Shown here: one piece after another, positions 45,260 to 55,074 of the stretch
How positions within the stretch are numbered: position 1 is the first letter of the stretch
Layout of the letters: each line of letters opens with the position of its first letter
DNA from: JAOZTV01 sp965371805
GTDB lineage: Bacteria; Acidobacteriota; Aminicenantia; UBA2199
Assembly: GCA_965371805.1 (NCBI GenBank)
Contig: CBDUZW010000019.1
Span: 1-64,000, forward strand
DNA length: 64,000 bases
Direction: 5' to 3'
Position numbers and translations under genes: made by a program
The notes under the pieces: generated by a model
Told to the model about the DNA's origin: nothing
Databases searched by the model: none
The model's input: the letters and a program-made list of their open reading frames with translations, nothing else

Positions 45260-47035
45260 ATGTTAAAAAAATTTATAATAATATTAATAATAATTGGATT
45301 ATTTGCAACATTATCTTTTCCCGAGATAATGAAACTAAATGAACTAAAGGTAGGAATGGAGGGAATTGGAAAAACAATCTATAAAGGCACCAATATTGAA
45401 TCGTTTAAATTTAAAATTCTTGGTTTTATAGAGAATTTTTCAGCCGGAAAGACTTTAATAATAGCAGAACTTTTCTCTCCGGAATTGGAGAATATGGGGA
45501 TTGTTTCCGGGATGAGTGGAAGTCCTGTTTATATAAATGGGAAAATAATTGGCGCTGTGTCTTATGGTTTTGGTTTTTCAAAAAAACCCATTGGTGGAAT
45601 AACTCCTATTGAGGATATTTTAAAAACTGATACATATAATAAAAAAAGTTTCAAAATTAATATATCTGATATTAAAGTTGATTTTGGGAAGAAAAATATA
45701 AGCAAAATCTGGGATTTAATAGAGAAAAAATTAGTTGAAAGAGTCAACTATTCACCTAATAGTAATTTAGTCCCAATTAAGCTTATTTCATATAGCAGAG
45801 GTATGGTCCCGACTGTGACAAACCGTTTGAATTCTATTTTCACTCCACTTAGTAGTTTAAGTAACCTGAAGGTTAGATCAAATCTAATAAAAGTGAAAGA
45901 TGAAGATTTTTTTAAGATTAGAGAGGCAGATGCAGCAGCTATTCCACTGGTTAGAGGTGATTTTGAATATTCCTCCTCAGGCACTGTAAGTTATGTTGAC
46001 GGAAACAAAGTTTATCTGTTCGGGCACCCATTTTTTAATCTTGGGAAAGTATCGTTTCCACTTCATAAGGCTGAGGTTATTACTATAGTACCATCTTATC
46101 AAAGTCCTTTTAAATTATCTGCTTCAAAACATATGATAGGAACAGTAACTCAGGATAGGTTTTCAGCAGTTATGGGTGAATTAGGCACAAAACCTTATAT
46201 GATCCCTTTAAAAATTTTCTTAAAAGATAGAGATAAGAGTTTTTCAGTAGAGATAGTTAATCATCCCTTATTAACTCCGGCCTTAACAGCAATATCACTT
46301 AATAATGTTTTTTCTACGGAACTTCAGGAAGTTGGATTTCAATCTTTCAAAGTAACGGGAAAAATATTTGTAGAGGATGAAAAGAATATAATAATTAATG
46401 AGTTATATAGCGGTTCGGCTTCATATGACAATTTTTCAAATTTGATAATGGCAATAAATTTTTTCCTTATGAATAATAAAGAACGGGAAATAAAGATACA
46501 AAAAATGAATTTTGAAATTCAGGCATCAGAGAGAATAAAAAAAGCTACTATAGAGAATGTACTGGTAAATAAGAATAAGTTTAAATCAGGCGAACTGGTA
46601 AAATTGAATATCCAATTAAAAAATGATCTTGGTGATTCTTATGTGAAAGAAATACAAATCAAAGCCCCTTTGCTTTCATCAGGTACAGATTTTTATATTC
46701 TAGTAGGTGACAGAAATGCTATTAGTAGATTTGATGCACAAAACATTAAATCTTCATATTTCCCTTCGACAATAGATGCTCTTATCAGAGTTATAAATAA
46801 TTTAAGAAAGGGTAACAGAATTTATGTTAAAATGTTTACAAGTCAAAAAGGTTTGTATCTAAAAGGAAGAGAATATTCAAATCTACCTGGAAGTTTGAGC
46901 GTTCTATATAAATCAAATTCATTAACAAAGGAGAGCTCATCTACAAGATATTCCACTATTAGAGAATATCAAATGGAGACAGAAGCGGTTATATCAGGAA
47001 AGAAAATATTTAAGTTGAAAATCAGGGAGAAATAA
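45260..47035 (+). CDS. Secreted SpoIVB-type (S55) peptidase
   Basis: 591 residues. Signal peptide KKFIIILIIIGLFATLSFP, then an S55 domain: LKVGMEGIGKTIYKGTNIE, the catalytic GMSGSPVYINGKIIGAVSYG, and later YLFGHPFFNLGKVSFPLHKA, which carries the family's conserved histidine. The C-terminal 200 residues (SGSASYDNFSNLIM..., SGELVKLNIQLKND) look beta-rich and may bind a partner. In Bacillus SpoIVB signals across a membrane by cleaving SpoIVFA; in this non-sporulating context the substrate is unknown. GGAG precedes the ATG, and three bases separate its stop from the next gene. Confidence 0.87.
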   Translation: MLKKFIIILIIIGLFATLSFPEIMKLNELKVGMEGIGKTIYKGTNIESFKFKILGFIENFSAGKTLIIAELFSPELENMGIVSGMSGSPVYINGKIIGAVSYGFGFSKKPIGGITPIEDILKTDTYNKKSFKINISDIKVDFGKKNISKIWDLIEKKLVERVNYSPNSNLVPIKLISYSRGMVPTVTNRLNSIFTPLSSLSNLKVRSNLIKVKDEDFFKIREADAAAIPLVRGDFEYSSSGTVSYVDGNKVYLFGHPFFNLGKVSFPLHKAEVITIVPSYQSPFKLSASKHMIGTVTQDRFSAVMGELGTKPYMIPLKIFLKDRDKSFSVEIVNHPLLTPALTAISLNNVFSTELQEVGFQSFKVTGKIFVEDEKNIIINELYSGSASYDNFSNLIMAINFFLMNNKEREIKIQKMNFEIQASERIKKATIENVLVNKNKFKSGELVKLNIQLKNDLGDSYVKEIQIKAPLLSSGTDFYILVGDRNAISRFDAQNIKSSYFPSTIDALIRVINNLRKGNRIYVKMFTSQKGLYLKGREYSNLPGSLSVLYKSNSLTKESSSTRYSTIREYQMETEAVISGKKIFKLKIREK

Positions 47036-47038
47036 AAA

Positions 47039-49015
47039 ATGAGAGCCAGTAAAAATATAATTATATTGTTTTTGGTACTATTATTATCACAATCACTTCA
47101 TGCAGTAAAAGTCAGAAAAATTTCTTTATCAAACTATAAGGAAATGCAGAAAGGAAGACTTGACGGCACTCTGATCAGTAGTAGAGGGGAACTTATCCTA
47201 GGACCAACCATCAAAAAAATTCCAGGTCCTGAAAGTGAATTTTTTCTGTCACTTGCAATTGATAAAAATAATAATAAGTTTATTGGAACAGGACATAAAG
47301 GGACTCTTTATAAAATTGATCAAAGTAACAAAATCACAAAACTATTTTCTGCAAAAGAATTAGATATATATGCAACCCTTGCAAGAAAGAATGGAAATAT
47401 ACTTGTAGGCACTTCGCCAGGTGGCAAGATATATACAATTGATAAGAAAGGTAAGAGTAAATTGTTTTTTAATCCGGGAGAAAAATTTATATGGGATATT
47501 AAAGAACATCATGATGGAAATATCTATTGTGCTGTTGGTAATAGTGGCGGTGTTTACAGGATTGATAAATTAGGAAACGGAAAAAAAATGTTCTCTTCAG
47601 AAGATCCACATATAATGAAACTTTTTATTTCAAAAAATGGATCTATATATGCAGGTTCTGGAAATAAAGGGATACTTTATAAAATTACTAATAGAAAAAC
47701 CAAGGTTATGTTTGATTCTCGCTTACAGGAGATCAGAGGAATTTGCGAAGATCCTTTTGGAAATATTTATTTTTCAGCTAATAGAGATGTCAATGAAAAT
47801 ATAAGCATAAAAAAAAACAAGAATATTATTATAATGAAAAGTATTGTTCTCAATAAAATTCCGGTAAAGAAGAAGAGTATATTATATAAATTGGATACTA
47901 GCGGAATTGTAAGTCAGGTCTGGTCTTCAATTGACGAAAATATATATTCAATTTATTATGATAAGAAGAGAAAAAGTGTAATTATTGGAACAGGGAATTC
48001 TGGTAGAGTATATAGTGTAAAAGAGGATAAGAGTTTCTCACTTCTATATGAGAGTGAATCTTCTCAGGCATTCAAAATAGTTAAAGGAAATAATGGTTTC
48101 TTTTTATTATCAAATAATACTGCATCACTTATAAAAATCGAAGATAAATTAAATAATATTGGCAGCTATTTTTCAAAGGTCATTGACCTTAAGTATCCCT
48201 CAAAACTTGGAAGAGCATATTGGAAGTTAAAAACCTCAAATGATTCTCGGGTTTTAGTATATTTAAGAGCCGGAAACTCTTTATCTCCAGATAAAACCTG
48301 GCTTAAATGGACTGCTCCATATTCAGATAATAAAGGGACTAATATAGACATATCTGGATATAGATACGTTCAGATAAAAATCGTTCTAAACACATCAAAC
48401 CCTAATTATTCTCCGGTTTTTAACTCTTTTTCACTGTATTCTCTGCCTGCAAATATAGAACCCAAAATTGAGGAAATAAAAATAAGCCCTAAGGGTAGAA
48501 ATACGATTATTAAATTAAAAACAAACGATCCAAATAAAGATAAAATTCAGTTTAATCTATATTTGAAAAAAACAGATAAAAAAAAATGGATATTGTTTAA
48601 AAAAAATGTAATTAAAAATATAATCTCTTTAAAAAATGAATTGTTTGAAGATGGTGAATATCGGTTGAAGGTGGTTGCAAATGATGCTCTTCAAAATCCA
48701 GTTTTCCTTGCAAAATCAACTGTGAAAATTTCTGAGTTTTTTATATTAGATACTACTGCTCCAAAACTATTAAATTTTATTAGTAAAAATAATAATATTA
48801 CTTTCGAAATCAAGGATAATGTTTCAATTATATCCAATGTCTTATACTCCTATGACGGACTTAAAGATTGGAACCCTATCTTTCCTGAAGATATGGTTAG
48901 TGATTCAAATAGTGAAAGATATGTGTTTAAATTAAAAAACACAAAAGACAGGATTGTTTTTCTTAAAGTAGTAGATGAGTTCAAAAACTATAAAGTTTAT
49001 CAAAAAGAATACTAG
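47039..49015 (+). CDS. Secreted multi-blade propeller protein
   Basis: 658 residues. Signal peptide (KNIIILFLVLLLSQSLHA), then repeats of the type GNILVGTSPGGKIYTIDKKG, GNIYCAVGNSGGVYRIDKLG, GSIYAGSGNKGILYKI that build a beta-propeller (about residues 70-370). A carbohydrate-binding-like or Ig-like C-terminal part (about 380-658) includes APYSDNKGTNIDISGYRYVQIKI. It is unrelated to the 6-bladed pair at 15-18 kb. Placement next to the S55 peptidase and four bases between genes suggest a functional link; role unknown. Confidence 0.75.
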   Translation: MRASKNIIILFLVLLLSQSLHAVKVRKISLSNYKEMQKGRLDGTLISSRGELILGPTIKKIPGPESEFFLSLAIDKNNNKFIGTGHKGTLYKIDQSNKITKLFSAKELDIYATLARKNGNILVGTSPGGKIYTIDKKGKSKLFFNPGEKFIWDIKEHHDGNIYCAVGNSGGVYRIDKLGNGKKMFSSEDPHIMKLFISKNGSIYAGSGNKGILYKITNRKTKVMFDSRLQEIRGICEDPFGNIYFSANRDVNENISIKKNKNIIIMKSIVLNKIPVKKKSILYKLDTSGIVSQVWSSIDENIYSIYYDKKRKSVIIGTGNSGRVYSVKEDKSFSLLYESESSQAFKIVKGNNGFFLLSNNTASLIKIEDKLNNIGSYFSKVIDLKYPSKLGRAYWKLKTSNDSRVLVYLRAGNSLSPDKTWLKWTAPYSDNKGTNIDISGYRYVQIKIVLNTSNPNYSPVFNSFSLYSLPANIEPKIEEIKISPKGRNTIIKLKTNDPNKDKIQFNLYLKKTDKKKWILFKKNVIKNIISLKNELFEDGEYRLKVVANDALQNPVFLAKSTVKISEFFILDTTAPKLLNFISKNNNITFEIKDNVSIISNVLYSYDGLKDWNPIFPEDMVSDSNSERYVFKLKNTKDRIVFLKVVDEFKNYKVYQKEY

Positions 49016-49030
49016 AATTAAGGGGTTAAA

Positions 49031-50194
49031 ATGAAAATTCATGAGTATCAGGCAAAACAACTTTTTAGAGTGAATAATATTCCAGTTCCAAAAGGATACA
49101 TGGCTGAAACAAGCGATGATGCATTAAAATATGCAGAACAGCTTGGTTATCCATGTGTTATAAAAGCTCAAGTTCATGCCGGTGGGAGAGGTAAGGCTGG
49201 CGGTGTTAAACTAGCTAGAAACAAAGATGAAGCAATTGAAGCCATTGACTCAATACTGAGAATGAATCTTGTAAGTAAACAGACAGGTCCCGAAGGAAAA
49301 ATAGTAAGAAAACTGCTTATTGAAGAGGGATTAAAAATTGCTAACGAATTATATCTTGCAATAATTACAGATAGAGAACGGGAGTGCCCGGTTATTATTG
49401 CTTCAACAGAGGGCGGAATGGAGATTGAGGAAGTTGCTGAAAAAGACCCTGGTTTAATAAGTAAAGTTTTTATTCATCCTGTTACAGGTCTTAGTGGTTT
49501 TCATATAAGGGAAGTGGCAAATAAGTTAAATCTTACAAAAGTACAGCAGAAAAATTTCTCAAAATTTATTGTTAATTTGTTCAAATTATATCAATTGAAA
49601 GATGCTTCTATGGTAGAAATAAACCCATTAATTATTACTGAATCTGATGAGATAATTGCTCTGGATGCGAAAGTTGATTTTGATGATAATGCTATTGAAA
49701 AACATCAGGATATTCTTGAATTAAGAGATATATTTGAAGAAGAACCTCTTGAAGTGGAGGCATCAAAATTTGATTTAAATTATATTAAATTAGATGGTTC
49801 AATAGGATGTATGGTAAATGGTGCAGGACTTGCTATGGCAACTATGGATATTATTAAATTCTATGGCGGAGAACCTGCAAACTTTCTGGATGTTGGTGGC
49901 GGTACATCAGAAGAAAGAGTTAAAGAAGCATTTAATATACTTTTGTCAGATAAAAATGTGAAGGCTGTTTTTGTAAATATTTTTGGTGGAATAGTAAGAA
50001 CCGATCTTGTTGCTACAGGTATTGTCAATGCGATAAAAGATGTTGAAGTAAAAGTCCCCATAGTGATTAGACTTGTTGGAACAAACGAAGAAGAGGGAAG
50101 AAAAATTATTGAAGAATCGGGATTAAATTTTATTGCCGAAACAGATCTTCCAAAAGCTGCAAAGAAAGTAGTTTCGTTGGTTAAAGGGGAATAA
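49031..50194 (+). CDS. sucC: Succinate-CoA ligase (ADP-forming) beta subunit
   Basis: 387 residues. N-terminal MKIHEYQAKQLFRVNNIPVP and ATP-grasp motif VIKAQVHAGGRGKAGGVKLA, then the C-terminal CoA-ligase part with NGAGLAMATMDIIKFYGG, NFLDVGGGTSEERV and NIFGGIVRTD. It makes succinyl-CoA from succinate (or the reverse with substrate-level phosphorylation) together with sucD, whose ATG follows its stop by two bases. It may serve the TCA cycle or the methylmalonyl-CoA pathway suggested by MeaB. Confidence 0.97.
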   Translation: MKIHEYQAKQLFRVNNIPVPKGYMAETSDDALKYAEQLGYPCVIKAQVHAGGRGKAGGVKLARNKDEAIEAIDSILRMNLVSKQTGPEGKIVRKLLIEEGLKIANELYLAIITDRERECPVIIASTEGGMEIEEVAEKDPGLISKVFIHPVTGLSGFHIREVANKLNLTKVQQKNFSKFIVNLFKLYQLKDASMVEINPLIITESDEIIALDAKVDFDDNAIEKHQDILELRDIFEEEPLEVEASKFDLNYIKLDGSIGCMVNGAGLAMATMDIIKFYGGEPANFLDVGGGTSEERVKEAFNILLSDKNVKAVFVNIFGGIVRTDLVATGIVNAIKDVEVKVPIVIRLVGTNEEEGRKIIEESGLNFIAETDLPKAAKKVVSLVKGE

Positions 50195-50196
50195 AT

Positions 50197-51066
50197 ATGT
50201 CTATACTGTTAAATAAAAATTCCAGGGTTGTAGTTCAGGGTTTTACAGGAAAAGAAGGAACATTTCATTCAGAGCAGATGATTGAATATGGCACAAATAT
50301 AGTAGGTGGAATCACTCCTGGAAAAGGTGGGATGATTCACTTGGATAAGCCTGTTTTTAATACAATGACAGAAGCTGTTAAAGCCCGGCAACCAAATGTA
50401 TCTGTTATTTTTGTACCACCTCTCTTTGGGGCGGATGCAATACTTGAAGCAGCTTATTCTGGAATTGAATTAATAATTTGTATAACTGAAGGAATCCCAA
50501 CTTTGGATATGGTAAGAGTCAAAAACTATATAAGAACTACAAAATCTAAACTGATTGGTCCAAATTGTCCTGGAATTATATCTCCAGGGGAGGCAAAAGT
50601 TGGTATTATGCCTGCAAGAATTCATAAAAAAGGTTCAATAGGAGTTATTTCAAGGTCAGGTACCTTGACTTATGAAGCAGTTAATCAAATTACAAATCTT
50701 GGTCTTGGTCAATCGACAGCAGTGGGTATTGGGGGAGATCCTATCATCGGTTCCGTATATACTGACATATTAGGACTATTTGAAGAAGACAAGGAGACAG
50801 AGGCAATCATTATGATCGGCGAGATTGGGGGTTCCATGGAAGAAGATGCTGCTAAATTCATTAAAGCACATGTAACAAAACCAGTTGTCTCATTTATCTC
50901 GGGTCAAACAGCTCCTCCAGGAAGAAGAATGGGACATGCCGGTGCAATTATCTCTGGTGGAAAAGGTACCGCTGCAGAGAAAATGAAAGTTCTCAAAGAA
51001 AATGGGATCACAGTTGTAGAAAATCCTTCAGAAATCGGACAAACTGTATATGATCTTATAAGGTAA
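50197..51066 (+). CDS. sucD: Succinate-CoA ligase (ADP-forming) alpha subunit
   Basis: 289 residues. CoA-binding Rossmann fold (VVQGFTGKEGTFHSEQM, GGITPGKGG), GPNCPGIISPGEAKVGI and the phospho-histidine loop GRRMGHAGAIISGGKGTAAEK near the C-terminus. Complete and canonical. GGGGAATAA before the ATG overlaps the sucC end, so the subunits are translated together. Confidence 0.97.
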   Translation: MSILLNKNSRVVVQGFTGKEGTFHSEQMIEYGTNIVGGITPGKGGMIHLDKPVFNTMTEAVKARQPNVSVIFVPPLFGADAILEAAYSGIELIICITEGIPTLDMVRVKNYIRTTKSKLIGPNCPGIISPGEAKVGIMPARIHKKGSIGVISRSGTLTYEAVNQITNLGLGQSTAVGIGGDPIIGSVYTDILGLFEEDKETEAIIMIGEIGGSMEEDAAKFIKAHVTKPVVSFISGQTAPPGRRMGHAGAIISGGKGTAAEKMKVLKENGITVVENPSEIGQTVYDLIR

Positions 51067-51071
51067 TAAAA

Positions 51072-51611
51072 ATGGAAAATCTCAAAATTGGATATTTTTC
51101 AAGTATGCAGATTGGAGAGCAATTCATTGGTGGGATAATGATTACAGATAAGAGGTCCATCCCTCTTGAATTTAAGTATACTGAACCGATTAAACCAACG
51201 AAAATTCATAAAATAATTTTTGGTAAAGTTCTGGAAAAATATATAAACGAAGAAGTTATTCGAAAAAATCTGTTAAAGGACATTAAAAGTCTTGTTTCAA
51301 TTTTTTTTATTTCTGATCCAAACCTTTTAAATACTGAAAATATGGAAAATGTACCATTGATCCTGCTTCAAAATACTTCTTTACCGGCTCTGGAAAGTGC
51401 AGGTGAGATCCAGAGGATAAAAGAGAAGGAATTCCTTGTTCAGCCAGTCACCAGTAAAACTCCTTTAAAATTACTTTTTGCTTCCCCTGAAACAGATGTT
51501 CAGGATAAAACAATGATAATAATTAAGGAGTTGATTAAAAAGGTTGATATATTTGAACCTTTTTTTAGAGTAGAAACTGCCCTTAAAAGCTTATGTCAGA
51601 TCAAAAATTAA
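51072..51611 (+). CDS. Uncharacterised protein linked to sucD
   Basis: 179 residues, soluble. Reads FSSMQIGEQFIGGIMITDKRSIPLEFKYTEPIKPTKIHKIIFGK, then an alpha/beta segment (LVSIFFISDPNLLN, VPLILLQNT). The N-terminal part has the look of a small metabolite- or nucleic-acid-binding domain, but I do not recognise the family. Five bases after sucD, and its end overlaps the next gene by 19 bases, so translation is coupled. Confidence 0.7.
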   Translation: MENLKIGYFSSMQIGEQFIGGIMITDKRSIPLEFKYTEPIKPTKIHKIIFGKVLEKYINEEVIRKNLLKDIKSLVSIFFISDPNLLNTENMENVPLILLQNTSLPALESAGEIQRIKEKEFLVQPVTSKTPLKLLFASPETDVQDKTMIIIKELIKKVDIFEPFFRVETALKSLCQIKN

Positions 51612-52387
51612 ACATCTCTCATAAACTTGCCGGTGTTATTGACCGACTAATAAAAACTACTTCAGTAAAAAGCATTGATTTGAATGTTTTTAAAGGCGCT
51701 TATTCAGCCAATTTCAATATTGAGATAAAAACAAAAAGAGTTGTTCCGCATATTTCAACAGATACCAAAGTAATAAATTGTATCTTCACTCCTCAGTTGA
51801 CCGAGATAATTGGATCTTTTAGTAAACCGAAGGTTGAAAAAATATCTCTTTCAGAGATAAAAACTGAAGTAAAAACTGAGAATTTATATCTTATTCATTC
51901 AGGGAATATTGCCAATATCTCTACAGTTGTAGATGTTAAGGTAGAAGATGTTTTTAGAAAATTCAATATTTCATCAAAGTTGAATTATAAAACAAGAATT
52001 AGTGAGTTTGATTTTAATAATATTAAACCAAAGATTTTAAATATAGGCAGGTTGAACTATCCAAGAGTTATTAATAATTATTATTTGGTTAAAAATTCTA
52101 TTATTTCAAAAAAAACAGCTCAGTTATTTTTTCTCTCTCAAAAGGAACAGTTAACATATTGGCGTAAAGCAGTTATGCAAACTAAACTGGATCCCAAAGA
52201 GTTAGAGCTTATTGGAGTTTATTATAATGTCCCTTATTATAATCTCCAAAATTTTAAAATAGATTTTAGCCAAAGAGAATTAAAATACAAATTAAAAGAG
52301 AATTCTGTTGCAAAAAAAATAAAGGTATGTGATATAATAATTTTTCGTGATATTGAAAAAAAAAAAGGTATCATTATTGAGAATTAG
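51593..52387 (+). CDS. Uncharacterised protein coupled to the preceding gene
   Basis: 264 residues, soluble, rich in Lys, Ile and Asn. The ATG lies 19 bases inside the preceding gene in another frame, typical of co-translated partner proteins. It includes VDVKVEDVFRKFNISSKLNYKTRISEFDF and FFLSQKEQLTYWRKAVMQTKLDPKELELIGVYYNVPYYNLQ. No domain recognised. The pair sits between sucD and an FHA-GGDEF gene and could form a complex. Confidence 0.68.
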   Translation: MSDQKLNISHKLAGVIDRLIKTTSVKSIDLNVFKGAYSANFNIEIKTKRVVPHISTDTKVINCIFTPQLTEIIGSFSKPKVEKISLSEIKTEVKTENLYLIHSGNIANISTVVDVKVEDVFRKFNISSKLNYKTRISEFDFNNIKPKILNIGRLNYPRVINNYYLVKNSIISKKTAQLFFLSQKEQLTYWRKAVMQTKLDPKELELIGVYYNVPYYNLQNFKIDFSQRELKYKLKENSVAKKIKVCDIIIFRDIEKKKGIIIEN

Positions 52388-52396
52388 GACTAAAAA

Positions 52397-53302
52397 ATGG
52401 AAAAAACAGTCGTTGATACAAAAAAAATGGTAAAAGAAAAACAGTCGGATTACATTGATACGGAAGTAAAAGTAAATTTAACAATAATTGATGGACTTGA
52501 ATCAAGTTTTGGTAAAATTTACAGTTTTTTTAAAAATAAAATAAAACTTGGTAGGGAAGAGAGCAATGATCTTGCTTTAAACGATATTAAAATCAGTAAA
52601 TTTCATTGTGAGATTAATATAAAGCCGGAAAAAAATAACCTGTATATTGAAATAGAAGATTTAAATTCAACGAATGGGACATATCTAAACGGAAAACTAA
52701 TAGGTAAAACTTTTCTTACTTCAGGAGATAAAATCGAAATTGGAGATATCACTTTTCGGTTTACAGTTAATGATGACGTTGAAGACAAATATCATTCTAA
52801 ACTTTTTAGTTTTGCAACTATTGATGCATTGACAGGATTATATAATAAGCGATTTATTAAGAGTGAACTGGAAAATCAGATAAAAATTGCAAAGAGAAAT
52901 AAAAGACAATTGAGCTTGATGATAATTGATATTGACGATTTTAAGAAGCTTAACGATACCTATGGGCATATTGCAGGTGATGAATTTTTGAAAAAAACGG
53001 CCTTTCATTTGAATAGATCTCTAAGAGAACAGGACTCAGCTGGAAGGTTTGGCGGTGAAGAGTTCCTGATTCTTGTGCCTGAGACCGATATTGATGGGGC
53101 GGTTATCCTTGCTGAAAGGATACGTGAGGAAATATTCAATACAGAATTAATTTTTAAAAAAAAGAAGATAAAGACAACAATCAGCATCGGAGTTTCAGAA
53201 TATAATGGAGAGCTGCCTGATGAATTAATACATAATGCAGATAAGGAACTATACAAAGCAAAAGCCAGTGGAAAGAATAGAATATCCTTCCATAAAAAAT
53301 GA
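52397..53302 (+). CDS. FHA domain diguanylate cyclase
   Basis: 301 residues. FHA domain (about 45-120; KLGREESNDLALNDIKISKFHCEI, LNSTNGTYLNGK) that binds phosphothreonine peptides, then GGDEF domain (about 140-300; ATIDALTGLYNKRF, RFGGEEF active site). The product is c-di-GMP. An RxxD inhibitory site (REQD) lies five residues before GGEEF, so feedback inhibition is expected. No membrane segment. Its stop overlaps the start of the Ser/Thr kinase (ATGA), so the kinase can directly control it through FHA binding. Confidence 0.93.
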   Translation: MEKTVVDTKKMVKEKQSDYIDTEVKVNLTIIDGLESSFGKIYSFFKNKIKLGREESNDLALNDIKISKFHCEINIKPEKNNLYIEIEDLNSTNGTYLNGKLIGKTFLTSGDKIEIGDITFRFTVNDDVEDKYHSKLFSFATIDALTGLYNKRFIKSELENQIKIAKRNKRQLSLMIIDIDDFKKLNDTYGHIAGDEFLKKTAFHLNRSLREQDSAGRFGGEEFLILVPETDIDGAVILAERIREEIFNTELIFKKKKIKTTISIGVSEYNGELPDELIHNADKELYKAKASGKNRISFHKK

Positions 53303-54684
53303 ATTTTCATAATACAAAATTTCAAAAGATACGTGAATTGGGAAGAGGCGGTATGGCTACTGTTTTTCTTGTAAAGCATCTAGAATTAAACAAATTGGTT
53401 GCAGTCAAAGTTTTAAATAAGGATACTATATCTGATGAAGAGTATATTAAAAGATTCTTTAGAGAGGCAAGGATAACTGCAAGTCTTGATCATCCTAATA
53501 TTGTTAAAATACTTGAAAGTGATTTTTCAAATGGCGAATTCTATATTGTTACAGAATATATTGCTGGTGGTGATTTGAGTTCAATAATAAATTCAAGCCC
53601 GTTAAGTTTAAATAAAAAATTGTCCATTCTGATAAAGGTCGTCTCTGCGCTCGATTATGCACATGAAAAAGGAATTGTTCATCGAGATATAAAGCCATCT
53701 AATATATTGTTGACGAAAGATTTTGTCCCGAAGTTATGTGATTTTGGAATTGCAACAGTACTATGGGGACAGGAGTCTCGATTTACACAAACAAATCAAT
53801 TAATGGGTACAATGGATTATATAGCGCCTGAACAAAAGGAAAACTCTAAAAATGTAGACTTTAGAGCTGATATCTATTCAATTGGAGTAGTTTTATATAG
53901 ACTGGTAACAGGAAGAAAACCTGTTGGTGCCTTTAAAAGACCAAAGGAAATAAACAGGCTGATTTCAGAAGATCTGGATTCAATTGTAATGAAATGTTTA
54001 GAACCTCTTCCATCTGATAGATTTAAAAATACAAGTAATCTATATTTAGAACTTAAAGAAGTTCTCAATATCATGGATGGTGTTGTAGCAAAGAAAGAAA
54101 ATGTGCAACTTAATGATATAGATGAATTTGATGAAATAATAGAAAAATTGAGAAATGGAACACTCTCTGAAAAATTAAATTCAAAATCTCTGTTTCTACA
54201 AAAATTAAATGAAGGCCATAAAGATCAATTATTAGGCTTATTAGAAGATTCAGTAGGAATATTAAAAGAGATGGTAATCGAAGGAATTGGAATATTAAAA
54301 ATAGATGATAGTTGTGATTACCTAATTGAATTATTAAGAGATTCGTATTATAATAAATTTGCAGCCAAAGCTTTAGGAGAGATTGGTTGCAAAGGAGCAG
54401 AGGATAGTTTGTTAAACTTGTTATTATCGAATCAAGAGGACTCATATATAGCTATAAGACCATTGGGGGTCCTAGGTTCACGTAAGGCAATCAAACCAAT
54501 TCAAAAATACATTAAAAGTGATATCGACTGGATCAGAGAGATCGCTGTTGATTCACTTGGTTTAATAAATGATGATTCAGTGTTAAGCTACTTGGAAAAT
54601 TGTGCAAATAGAGACCAGAATTCAGAAATTAGATCTAAGGCAAAAAATATATTAAGGAGGAGGAGTAAAAATGGAATTAATTAG
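53299..54684 (+). CDS. Ser/Thr protein kinase with HEAT repeats
   Basis: 461 residues. Hanks-type kinase domain (about 8-265): GRGGMATVFLVKH glycine loop, AVKVL lysine, HRDIKPSNILL catalytic loop, DFG and GTMDYIAPEQ activation-loop end. The C-terminal 160 residues are PBS-lyase HEAT-like helices (GLLEDSVGILKEMVIEG, AAKALGEIGCKGAEDSLL, IAVDSLGLINDDSVL). No transmembrane helix or PASTA domain: a cytosolic kinase whose HEAT solenoid may bind partners. Translationally coupled to the FHA-GGDEF gene upstream and overlapping the pilin-like gene downstream by 14 bases. Confidence 0.92.
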   Translation: MNFHNTKFQKIRELGRGGMATVFLVKHLELNKLVAVKVLNKDTISDEEYIKRFFREARITASLDHPNIVKILESDFSNGEFYIVTEYIAGGDLSSIINSSPLSLNKKLSILIKVVSALDYAHEKGIVHRDIKPSNILLTKDFVPKLCDFGIATVLWGQESRFTQTNQLMGTMDYIAPEQKENSKNVDFRADIYSIGVVLYRLVTGRKPVGAFKRPKEINRLISEDLDSIVMKCLEPLPSDRFKNTSNLYLELKEVLNIMDGVVAKKENVQLNDIDEFDEIIEKLRNGTLSEKLNSKSLFLQKLNEGHKDQLLGLLEDSVGILKEMVIEGIGILKIDDSCDYLIELLRDSYYNKFAAKALGEIGCKGAEDSLLNLLLSNQEDSYIAIRPLGVLGSRKAIKPIQKYIKSDIDWIREIAVDSLGLINDDSVLSYLENCANRDQNSEIRSKAKNILRRRSKNGIN

Positions 54685-55066
54685 GAATAATAGAGGTGCT
54701 ATAGCATTAAAGACAATAGTTATATTATTATTATTAGGTTATGGTACATTTGCAGGGTATAAATATGCAATGACAGTGTTTACAAAAAGCGCAATAGTTC
54801 AAAAAGCTGAAGATATGATAACAAAAATAAAAGGACCAATTCTTTACAATGATGAGAAAGCAGAAGATTTATTGATTAAAGTGTTGAGGGAAAACGGTGT
54901 TTATGAAAGTGATAAGATCAATCCTGTTTATGCTGAAAAAACAGAGGATGGCAGATGGGTTAATTATGAATTTACCTATAGGATTAGAACAGATTATGTA
55001 CTATTTAAAACAAAGTGGGAAACAATTAAAATTATTGCAAAATCTGATGTTAATAAAAGAATGTGA
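54671..55066 (+). CDS. Small membrane protein with pilin-like N-terminus
   Basis: 131 residues. RNNRGAIALKTIVILLLLGYGTFAGYKYAM: a short basic leader, then a hydrophobic helix as in minor pilins or TadE-like proteins, but with no canonical prepilin site (Gly followed by Phe-x-x-x-Glu). The C-terminal domain (VYAEKTEDGRWVNYEFTYRI) is small and outside or periplasmic. AGGAGG (54655-54660) lies inside the kinase gene. Function unknown; a membrane partner for the kinase or a pilus-related element are possibilities. Confidence 0.6.
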   Translation: MELIRNNRGAIALKTIVILLLLGYGTFAGYKYAMTVFTKSAIVQKAEDMITKIKGPILYNDEKAEDLLIKVLRENGVYESDKINPVYAEKTEDGRWVNYEFTYRIRTDYVLFKTKWETIKIIAKSDVNKRM

Positions 55067-55074
55067 TCTTTTAA

